Shown here piece by piece: positions 7,180-12,740 of a DNA stretch of 12,740 nucleotides. The DNA lies in the NCBI GenBank assembly GCA_013696915.1, contig JACCXR010000124.1, positions 1-12,740 on the forward strand, in the 5' to 3' direction. Made by a program: the position numbers and the translations under genes. Below the pieces are notes generated by a model. The model ran no database searches. It worked only from the letters and a program-made list of their open reading frames with translations, and was not told where the DNA came from. Positions within the stretch are counted from its first letter, which is position 1; each line of letters begins with the position of its first letter. Source of the stretch: Euzebyaceae bacterium. GTDB lineage: Bacteria; Actinomycetota; Nitriliruptoria; Euzebyales; Egibacteraceae.

Positions 7180-7586
7180 CAGGCGGCCACGGCCCGCACG
7201 GCCACGTCGCGGCCGCGGGCGGCCTCGGCGAGCCGACCGTCGGCGGTGGCCAGGGCCGCTCCGAGGCGTTCCGCGAGCGCCAGGTAGCAGCAGTCGTACA
7301 CCGGCTCGTCGAGTGTCTCCGCGAGACGCAGGGCCGGGGGCAGCAGCGGCACGGTGGCGACCAGGGCGAGCGGAGAGCCCACGAGCGCGTCGAGCGCTTC
7401 GAGCGCCCGGTCGAGCTCCATCCCGCCGCGCCGGACAACCTGCCAGAGGACGTCGGCCACCTCGGCGGCGAGCAGATCCGGCGCGACCAGCTCGTCACGC
7501 CCGTCGCGCAGCGCGACGGCGGCGGCACGTCCGGGCTCGGCGAGCGTCCACTTCAGCGCCACGCTGGCATCGACGATGACCGTCAC
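7179..7586 (-). CDS. VapC-type PIN-domain ribonuclease toxin
   Basis: A 135-residue PIN domain from GTG 7586, which places V-I-V-D-A-S-V-A-L-K-W at the very N-terminus as is normal for VapC. An in-frame GTG at 7631 would add 15 Arg/Pro-rich residues but has a better GAGG upstream, so the start is not certain. The acidic metal-binding set is complete: Asp6, Glu42 (L-A-A-E-V-A), Asp98 (V-Y-D-C-C-Y-L-A-L-A) and Asp116 (T-A-D-G-R-L). VapC toxins cut specific RNAs, often tRNA or rRNA, using magnesium. The partner antitoxin lies 76 bp upstream on the same strand and appears frameshifted. The stop overlaps the DUF3500 start. The toxin frame is intact. Function is clear at family level; the RNA target is unknown. 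Confidence 0.88.
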   Translation of the reverse strand: MTVIVDASVALKWTLAEPGRAAAVALRDGRDELVAPDLLAAEVADVLWQVVRRGGMELDRALEALDALVGSPLALVATVPLLPPALRLAETLDEPVYDCCYLALAERLGAALATADGRLAEAARGRDVAVRAVAA

Positions 7587-7662
7587 CGTCGGCGGTCCGC
7601 GCGCAGGACGTCGGTCGAGTCTCCGTCCCACCGGCCTCGGGTCGAGTCGGCGACGGCGTCGG

Positions 7663-7813
7663 TCACGGCCGCCACTCCTCCTTGCTGAGCAACGCCGTGC
7701 GCTCGAGGACCGCCCGCAGCTCCGCTTCGAGGGACCGCCCGTGGCGTCGTGCCCGCCAGCGATGACGCTCGACGACGTCGTCCGGCAGATCGCGGAATCG
7801 AGACCTGAGCCAT
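7663..7813 (-). CDS. FitA/VapB-like ribbon-helix-helix antitoxin, apparently frameshifted after codon 6
   Basis: ATG 7813 reads M-A-Q-V-S-I, the usual N-terminal strand of FitA-type antitoxins, then loses the family frame. One base over, the reading R-D-L-P-D-D-V-V-E-R continues through R-R-H-G-R-S-L-E-A-E-L to TGA 7663-7665. Removing one base near 7795-7798 (ATTCC) joins both parts into a 49-residue antitoxin. The N-terminal ribbon-helix-helix would bind the operator; the C-terminal E-R-T-A-L-L-S-K-E-E-W would block the toxin. Without an edit, an in-frame GTG at 7821 could still give a 52-residue protein beginning V-S-W-L-R-S-R-F-R-D-L, with an altered DNA-binding strand. So this may be a sequencing error, a real mutation that spares toxin binding, or an unusual start. 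Antitoxin identity is inferred from motif and its place before the VapC gene. Confidence 0.75.
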
Positions 7814-7835
7814 GAGACCACCAATGCTAGTAGCA
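7814..7835 (-). promoter_or_regulatory. Candidate promoter and operator of the toxin-antitoxin genes
   Basis: TGCTA-G-TAGCA (7825-7835) is a perfect 5-bp inverted repeat around one base, in an AT-richer patch just upstream of the antitoxin ATG. On the minus strand TAGCAT lies ten bases before that ATG and fits a -10 of the TANNNT type, which would start transcription almost at the start codon. No Shine-Dalgarno sequence is visible, consistent with a leaderless message. Binding by the antitoxin is inferred from the usual autoregulation of these operons. No -35 match was found. Confidence 0.4.
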
Positions 7836-7865
7836 GTCCTGCTGGCACCGGCGGGAGCCGCTCGG

Positions 7866-8682
7866 TCAGCGGGCGCCGACATCCACGTCGCCGACGCCCG
7901 TGCCGGCCGTGATGCGACGCGGCGACGCGACGGCGGTGCGGACGCCGATGCGAACGTGCCCGACGCCCGCCGAGGCGTCCACGTCATAGGTCCCGTCCGG
8001 GACGCGCACCGTGACGTCGCCGACGTCGGCGCGCGCCTCCACGGTCTCCGGCGCGGTCAGGGCGTCCACGAGGACGTCGCCGACCGCCGTCACGGCGCTC
8101 ACCTGGCCGCTGCCGAGACCCGTCGCCGACACGTCGTTCGTCGAGGTCCGAACCCGGACGGGTCCGGCGGCCTTCGCCACCGTGACGTCGCCGACCTCGG
8201 TCCGCAGGTCCAGTGCACCCTCCACCCCCCGCACGCTGACCGCCCCAACGTCCGCGCGGAACTCCACGGTCGCCTCCGGCGGCACCTCCAGGACGTAGTC
8301 GACGGTGCAGACCAGGGCGAAGAAGGGCGGACAGGTCGCGGTGACCTCGAGGACGCCGTCGACCGTGCGGACGGTCGTGCGGGGCGCCAGCCAGGCGAAG
8401 CGCCGCGTCGCCCGCACCGTGGCTCCCGCCCCCGCCCGGCACGCAGCACCTCGACCGACCCGGTGTGCGCGATCATCGCGACGCCGTGGATCGGCCCCTC
8501 GACGCTCGTCTGGTGGTGGTCTGACTGGCGCGGCCCGAACCGCAGCACGCCGGCGAGCAGCGCGAGCGCCGTGACGGCCACGAGCAGCCCCACCCCGAAG
8601 CCCCACGAGCGGCCGGGGGGGAGGGCTGCGGCGGCGCATGCTGGCGCGGTGGGTGGTGGACGGCGGGAGGCACGGTGGGCAC
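7866..8682 (-). pseudogene. DUF4097-type adhesin-like membrane protein, interrupted by two frameshifts
   Basis: Three segments in three frames form one protein of about 271 residues. Segment 1, from GTG 8682, is a Pro/His-rich cytoplasmic tail (P-P-A-V-H-H-P-P). Segment 2 carries one membrane helix, G-L-L-V-A-V-T-A-L-A-L-L-A-G-V-L, then V-E-G-P-I-H-G-V. Segment 3 is a DUF4097 beta-helix with about seven repeats of the type A-D-V-G-D-V-T-V-R, ending at TGA 7866-7868. The breaks fall in a seven-base G run at 8615-8621 and a five-base C run at 8429-8433 (plus strand). Restoring one base in each rejoins the frame. Family members are single-pass proteins with an exposed beta-helix of poorly known function. 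Whether the gene is truly broken or mis-sequenced cannot be told here. The GTG start lacks a clear ribosome-binding site. Confidence 0.75.
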
Positions 8683-8694
8683 CGGCTCGGCTCG

Positions 8695-8736
8695 ACTGCG
8701 GACGCGACCCTGCGGACGCGACCCTGCGGACGGTAC
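8695..8736. repeat. Three tandem copies of a 14-bp unit in the DUF4097-proS divergent region
   Basis: The copies are ACTGCGGACGCGAC (8695-8708), CCTGCGGACGCGAC (8709-8722) and CCTGCGGACGGTAC (8723-8736). They sit in the 169-bp gap between divergent genes, directly upstream of the DUF4097 start and 116 bp upstream of proS. Function is unknown: they could be regulator sites or simple slippage. I saw no confident promoter elsewhere in this gap. Confidence 0.6.
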
Positions 8737-8851
8737 CGGCCGAGGGTGCGTCCCGTCCTCCCCAGCGGTGCCGATCTTCGCCTCATGCCACGGGAGGACG
8801 CCGCCGCCCCCGAGCGGCCGGCCGGGACCGGTGTGCGATCATGCGGAGACC

Positions 8852-10246
8852 ATGGCCAAATCTGTGCTCACCCCCCAGTCCGAGGACTTCCCCCGCTGGT
8901 ACGCCGACGTCGTCGCGAAGGCGGGACTGGCCGAGAACGGTGCGGCCCGCGGCACGATGATCATCAAGCCGTGGGGGTACGCGATCTGGGAGCGGATCCA
9001 GGCCGAGCTCGACGCGCGCATCAAGGCGACCGGCCACGACAACGTCTCGTTCCCGCTGTTCATCCCGTACTCGTTCCTCCAGCGGGAGGCTCAGCACGTC
9101 GAGGGCTTCAGCCCGGAGCTGGCCGTCGTGACGCACGCGGGCGGCGAGGAGCTGGCGGAGCCGCTGGTGGTCCGCCCCACCTCCGAGACCGTCATCGGCG
9201 ACGCGATGTCGCGCTGGGTGCAGGGCCACCGCGATCTCCCGCTGCTGCTGAACCAGTGGGCGAACGTCGTGCGCTGGGAGCTCCGCCCGCGGCTGTTCCT
9301 CCGCACGACCGAGTTCCTGTGGCAGGAGGGGCACACGGCGCACGCCACGTTCGACGAGGCGCAGGCCGAGACGCTGCTGATCCTCCACCACGTTTACGAC
9401 GACGTGATCCGCAACGTGATGGGCATCCCCTCCTTGCTGGGTCGCAAGACCGACCAGGAGCGCTTCGCGGGCGCCGACTCGACGTACACGCTCGAGGCGC
9501 TCATGCGCGACGGCAAGGCGCTCCAGCTGGGGACGAGCCACAACCTCGGACAGAACTTCGCCAAGGCGTTCGGCATCACGTACTCCGACGCCGACGGCGG
9601 GCAGCAGCACGCGTGGACCACCTCGTGGGGGGTGTCCGCCCGGCTCGTCGGCGGGCTGATCATGGCGCACGGCGACGACCGCGGCCTGCGGCTGCCGCCC
9701 GCGCTGGCCCCGGTCCAGGTCGTGGTCCTGGCGGTCAAGGACGAGGCGATCGCCGCCTGCGAGCGCCTGGTCGGCGAGCTGACCCACGCGGGCGTGCGGA
9801 CCCGACTCGACGGGCGGACGTCCCAGTCGTTCGGCCGGCGGGCCGTCGAGTGGGAGCTCAAGGGCGTCCCCGTCCGGCTCGAGGTCGGGCCCCGTGACCT
9901 CGAAGCGGGCTCGCTGACCCTGGTGCGGCGGGACCGCGACCGCAAGGAGACCATCCCGCTCGAGGGGGCGGCCGCCGCGTCCGCGGACCTGCTCGACGCG
10001 ATCCAGTCGGGGCTGCTCGCGGAAGCCGAGGCGCGGCGCTCCGCTGCCACGACCGACGTGGACACGGCCGCAGCCGTCGAGGGGGCCGGCTTCTTCCGGC
10101 TGCCCTGGGATCGTCTCGGGACCGGCGGCGAGGCGGACCTCGCCGAGCGCGGCTACACCGTCCGCTGCCTCGTGCGGGAGGACGGCGCCGTGCCCGCGCC
10201 GCAGGAGAACGACGGCCTGATCGCCTACGTCGCCCGCGCCTACTGA
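8852..10246 (+). CDS. proS: Prolyl-tRNA synthetase, archaeal/eukaryotic-type (ProS type 3)
   Basis: A 464-residue class II synthetase that charges tRNA-Pro with proline in the cytoplasm. GGAGA at 8845-8849 just before ATG 8852, together with the family N-terminus, sets the start. The catalytic core shows motif 1 around V-S-F-P-L-F-I-P (66-72), V-V-R-P-T-S-E-T (106-113), motif 2 from R141 through R-T-T-E-F-L-W-Q-E-G-H (151-161), and motif 3 G-G-L-I-M-A-H-G-D-D-R-G (267-278). The anticodon-binding domain starts near 288. There is no bacterial-type editing insertion, and length matches the short archaeal form. The protein ends in Tyr464, as in Thermus-type ProRS, where the terminal Tyr reaches the active site. 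The C-terminal domain keeps only one Cys (439), so the zinc site of archaeal relatives is lost. The antiporter gene follows 13 bp later. Confidence 0.95.
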   Translation: MAKSVLTPQSEDFPRWYADVVAKAGLAENGAARGTMIIKPWGYAIWERIQAELDARIKATGHDNVSFPLFIPYSFLQREAQHVEGFSPELAVVTHAGGEELAEPLVVRPTSETVIGDAMSRWVQGHRDLPLLLNQWANVVRWELRPRLFLRTTEFLWQEGHTAHATFDEAQAETLLILHHVYDDVIRNVMGIPSLLGRKTDQERFAGADSTYTLEALMRDGKALQLGTSHNLGQNFAKAFGITYSDADGGQQHAWTTSWGVSARLVGGLIMAHGDDRGLRLPPALAPVQVVVLAVKDEAIAACERLVGELTHAGVRTRLDGRTSQSFGRRAVEWELKGVPVRLEVGPRDLEAGSLTLVRRDRDRKETIPLEGAAAASADLLDAIQSGLLAEAEARRSAATTDVDTAAAVEGAGFFRLPWDRLGTGGEADLAERGYTVRCLVREDGAVPAPQENDGLIAYVARAY

Positions 10247-10259
10247 ACAACGCGACGCC

Positions 10260-11981
10260 GTGGACTCGTCCCTGCTCGTCATCGCGCTCCTGGGCGCCTT
10301 CGCCATCGCGGTCAGCAAGATCGCGAAGCGGTTCGTCCCCGAGATCGTGATCTTCCTCGTGCTGGGGCTGGCGATCGGCCCGGACGGGCCCATGCGCCTG
10401 ATCAACGAGCGCAACTCCGACTCGCTGGACCTGCTCACGCAAGTCGCCCTCGGCGCCGTCATCTTCACGATCGGGGACCGGCTGCGCCTCGACGACCTGC
10501 GGCGGCGCACCTGGGACCTCGTCCCGGTCAACGCGGCGCAGCTGGTGCTCAGCGCCGGCCTGGTGTTCGCGGCCACCCGCTGGGCCGGCGCGACGCCCCA
10601 AGTGGCCCTCATTCTCGGCCTGATCGCCGCCGAGTCCGGCATCCTCACCATCAGCGCGACGGTCAAGGAGGAACGCGCGCACGGGCCGTTCACCGACCTC
10701 CTCATGGCCAGCGTCGGCGTCACGAACGTGGCCGTGGCGCTGCTGTTCGGCCTGGCCTTGCCGTTCGTGCTGCTGTCCTCGGGCCAGGGGGCCTCCTGGG
10801 GTGACACCGCGCAGGTCTTCGGGCGGCTCGTCGTGCTGTCGACCGCGATCGGCCTGGCCGGCGGCTGGCTCCTGCGGAGATTCTCCCGGACGAGTGAGAG
10901 CTCCGGCGAGCTGCTCCTGCTCCTGCTGGTCGTCCTCACCGGCGTGGTCGGCGCCGCGGTCGCGGCCGACGGCTCCGTCGTCGTCAGCACGCTCGTCGCC
11001 GGGCTGTACGTCGCGAACGCGGCACCCTGGCTCGCGGACCGGCTGTTCGCCGCCGTCCGGACCCTTGAGGCGCCGATCTACCTCGTGTTCTTCGTCGTCG
11101 CCGGCGCGAGCATCCACGTCGACGAACTCGCATCGGTCGGGCTGGTCGGCGCCGCCTACGTCGCGGCCCGACTGGCCGGGAAGGTGGCGGGCGCCGCCGC
11201 CGGCGGCCTGCTCGCACCCGGGCTCCGAAGCGGCGAGGCGGGACGGGTGGGACTCGCGCTCCTGCCGCACGCCGGCATGGCGATCGGGCTGGTCGCCCTC
11301 GTCGTCGAGCAGGCCCCCTGGCTGGGCGGCGACGTCTCGGCGGTCGTGCTCGGGTCGATCGTCGCGTTCGAGCTCGGCGGACCGATCGCCGCCCGCCGCG
11401 CCCTGCGCGCCGCCGAGGAGTCCGGCAAGGGCGCGACCGGTGGACGGCGAGGCGCGCTCCCCGGGCTCACCTCGTTCCGCACCTTCGACCGCGTCCTGGT
11501 GCCGGTCGGAACCGTCGAGATCCTCCTCCCCAGGCTGCCGTTCCTGCTCGACCTCGTCGGCACGATGCAGGCCGACCTCGTCGCGGTCCACGTCTCCCGG
11601 CCGGGCTCCGCGCCGGCGGAGGACGCCGAGCACGACGTGCTCACGCTCGTGCAGGAGATGGCGACCGAGCGCAACATCGCCTGCACGGTCGTGCACCGGG
11701 TCTCCGACCACGTCGCGGCGACGATCGTCGAGACCGTGCGGGAGCAGGCGGTCGATCTCGTCGTGCTCGGCGAGCCGGTCCGCACCGCGCAGCAGGAACC
11801 GCCCCGGTGGGGGCTGGTCTCCCAACGCGTCGTGGCCGCCGTCGATGTCCCCGTGCTCGTCTACCCCGTGGACCCAGCCCACCCCGAGCGGGTGCCGAGC
11901 GTCTACCTCCGCCGCGCCGCCCGCGTCCGGACGGAGCCGGCGCAGGAGGGCGAGGCCGGCGATCGCGCGGCACGGCACTGA
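10260..11981 (+). CDS. CPA2-type cation/proton antiporter with C-terminal universal stress domain
   Basis: A 573-residue membrane protein. Residues 1-380 are a sodium/proton-exchanger domain with about 11-12 hydrophobic helices, including the L-P-H-A-G-M-A-I-G-L stretch (335-344) and an A-A-R-L-A-G-K segment with Arg304 and Lys308 typical of late helices. The helix that normally carries the ion-binding Asp reads S-V-G-V-T-N-V-A-V-A-L-L-F, with Asn156 where related proteins usually have Asp. Residues 408-540 form one UspA-like domain (F-D-R-V-L-V-P-V to P-V-L-V-Y-P-V-D), whose usual G-x2-G-x9-G-S/T nucleotide motif is degenerate (L-G-E-P-V-R). It probably exchanges cations for protons under control of the soluble domain; ion choice is unknown. 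The start is GTG 10260 with no clear ribosome-binding site, 13 bp after proS, so read-through from proS is likely. Confidence 0.88.
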   Translation: MDSSLLVIALLGAFAIAVSKIAKRFVPEIVIFLVLGLAIGPDGPMRLINERNSDSLDLLTQVALGAVIFTIGDRLRLDDLRRRTWDLVPVNAAQLVLSAGLVFAATRWAGATPQVALILGLIAAESGILTISATVKEERAHGPFTDLLMASVGVTNVAVALLFGLALPFVLLSSGQGASWGDTAQVFGRLVVLSTAIGLAGGWLLRRFSRTSESSGELLLLLLVVLTGVVGAAVAADGSVVVSTLVAGLYVANAAPWLADRLFAAVRTLEAPIYLVFFVVAGASIHVDELASVGLVGAAYVAARLAGKVAGAAAGGLLAPGLRSGEAGRVGLALLPHAGMAIGLVALVVEQAPWLGGDVSAVVLGSIVAFELGGPIAARRALRAAEESGKGATGGRRGALPGLTSFRTFDRVLVPVGTVEILLPRLPFLLDLVGTMQADLVAVHVSRPGSAPAEDAEHDVLTLVQEMATERNIACTVVHRVSDHVAATIVETVREQAVDLVVLGEPVRTAQQEPPRWGLVSQRVVAAVDVPVLVYPVDPAHPERVPSVYLRRAARVRTEPAQEGEAGDRAARH

Positions 11982-11987
11982 CGACCG

Positions 11988-12018
11988 GCCCGCGGCTACC
12001 GTTCCGGCGACCGCGGGC
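11988..12018 (+). terminator. Likely terminator stem-loop after the antiporter gene
   Basis: GCCCGCGG (11988-11995) and CCGCGGGC (12011-12018) form a perfect 8-bp stem starting six bases after the antiporter TGA. The 15-base loop can form an inner CCG-TTC-CGG stem. No T-run follows, common for terminators in very GC-rich bacteria. A role as a dyad operator for the downstream HD-domain gene is the alternative. Confidence 0.5.
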
Positions 12019-12019
12019 A

Positions 12020-12056
12020 TACGATGTCCCCAGGTCGATGTGCGGTCCGTCCGCAC
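12020..12056 (+). promoter_or_regulatory. Candidate -10 element and leader hairpin before the HD-domain gene
   Basis: TACGAT (12020-12025) fits a TANNNT-type -10, with no recognisable -35. Downstream, GTGCGG-TCCGT-CCGCAC (12040-12056) is a perfect 6-bp inverted repeat that could be an operator or leader hairpin. CCGTCCGCAC at 12047-12056 recurs exactly at 12102-12111. The rest of the 157-bp gap holds no gene. GGGAG at 12126-12130 is the probable ribosome-binding site for the ATG at 12139. Confidence 0.3.
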
Positions 12057-12138
12057 GGTCAAGCCTTCTCCTGCGACCGGTCGGCGGCCCGCTGTTCGGC
12101 CCCGTCCGCACCCCCCCACGCGAAAGGGAGCAGGCCCT

Positions 12139-12740
12139 ATGAGTGAGCCGGAGGCGTCCGAGCCGATACTCGGCGACCGTTTCGACGAGGCGTTGCACTA
12201 CGCCAGCCAGCTGCACCGCCGGCAGCTGCGCAAGGGCAAGGAGGTGCCCTACGTCGGGCACCTGCTCGGCACCGCGGCCCTCGTCCTGGAGGACGGAGGC
12301 GACGAGGACGAGACGATCGCCGCCCTCCTGCACGACGCCGTCGAGGACCAGGGCGGCGTCCCGGTCCTGAACGAGATCCGCCGCCGCTTCGGGCCGCGGG
12401 TCACCGAGATCGTGGAGCACTGCACCGACCACGATCCCGCCAAGGACCGCCCGCCGTGGGACGTCCGCAAGCGCCAGTACGTCGCCGCGCTCGCCGCTGT
12501 CGACGACAGCTGCGTCCGCGTGGCGCTCGCCGACAAGCTCTCCAACGCCCGCGAGATTCTGGCCGACTACCGCCAGGTCGGCGAGCAGGTCTGGATGCGC
12601 TTCAGTGCCGAGCGCCGGGTCCTCGGGTACCTCCGGGCCCTGGCCGACACCTTCGCCACGCGCACCAAGAGTCCCATGGCCGACGAGCTCAACCGCGTGG
12701 TCAGCGAGATCGAGCGCATGGCGGAGACGACCGACACCTC
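12139..12740 (+). CDS. HD-domain protein, small alarmone (ppGpp) hydrolase-like, 3' end outside window
   Basis: The frame opens at ATG 12139, eight bases after GGGAG, and runs off the right edge after 200 codons without a stop. It matches the hydrolase domain of RelA/SpoT and stand-alone MESH1-type enzymes: R-K-G-K-E-V-P-Y-V-G-H-L-L with Arg31 and His41, L-L-H-D-A-V-E-D with His65-Asp66 and Glu69-Asp70, and A-L-A-D-K-L-S-N with Asp132 and Asn136. These are the manganese and nucleotide-binding positions of ppGpp 3'-pyrophosphohydrolases, so removal of (p)ppGpp is the likely reaction, though related HD proteins cut other nucleotides. No synthetase domain follows within the visible part, and residues 150-200 look helical, so the gene is probably near its end. 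It is cytoplasmic, with its own upstream region after the antiporter terminator. Confidence 0.85.
   Translation, partial: MSEPEASEPILGDRFDEALHYASQLHRRQLRKGKEVPYVGHLLGTAALVLEDGGDEDETIAALLHDAVEDQGGVPVLNEIRRRFGPRVTEIVEHCTDHDPAKDRPPWDVRKRQYVAALAAVDDSCVRVALADKLSNAREILADYRQVGEQVWMRFSAERRVLGYLRALADTFATRTKSPMADELNRVVSEIERMAETTDT

Noticed and set aside
7795..7798. Programmed ribosomal frameshifting in the antitoxin
   Set aside because: No slippery heptamer, stop codon or downstream stem-loop is visible at the shift point, so an indel is simpler.
8783..10990. Minus-strand open frame of about 735 codons opposite proS
   Set aside because: Composition changes abruptly along its length and it mirrors the proS and antiporter codons; no recognisable protein.
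9858..12119. Minus-strand open frame of about 753 codons opposite the antiporter and proS end
   Set aside because: It is Asp/Gly/Arg/Glu-rich with no domain features and lies antisense to a clear membrane protein; such frames arise from GC-rich third positions.

Overview
The window is a very GC-rich, densely coded chromosomal segment. Codons strongly favour G or C at the third position, GTG and TTG starts are used, and many genes abut or overlap by one to four bases. Together with a DUF3500 protein, a FitA/VapC-type toxin-antitoxin pair and a bacterial copy of the archaeal/eukaryotic-type prolyl-tRNA synthetase, this suggests an actinobacterium, possibly a deep-branching lineage such as Thermoleophilia. 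That placement is inference. I see no phage genes, transposases, CRISPR array, rRNA or tRNA.

Layout. (1) Bases 1-2838, plus strand: a sugar operon of a 5'-truncated GH2 glycosidase, a GH43 glycosidase and UDP-glucose 4-epimerase (galE), joined by overlapping stop/start codons. It meets a PhoD-family phosphoesterase tail to tail, and a palindromic hairpin holds both stop codons. (2) Bases 2849-6147: PhoD on the minus strand diverges from an alkyltransferase-like (ATL) DNA-repair protein, followed on the plus strand by a type-1 copper lipoprotein and an alpha/beta hydrolase. (3) Bases 6163-8682, minus strand: read in transcription order, a DUF4097 surface-type protein (broken by two frameshifts), a ribbon-helix-helix antitoxin (apparently frameshifted), its VapC/PIN toxin, and a DUF3500 protein start-stop coupled to the toxin. 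(4) Bases 8852-12740, plus strand: prolyl-tRNA synthetase, a CPA2-type antiporter fused to a universal-stress domain, a stem-loop likely to terminate it, and a 3'-truncated HD-domain protein resembling small alarmone (ppGpp) hydrolases.

How the genes work together. The first three genes would release sugars from plant-type or galactose/arabinose-containing glycans and interconvert UDP-glucose and UDP-galactose. The rest is mostly housekeeping and stress functions without one shared pathway. The most unusual stretch is 7663-8682, where three apparent single-base frameshifts fall within about 800 bp while the other complete genes read cleanly. This is either local sequence error or a decaying locus. 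I did not find a convincing new multi-gene system.
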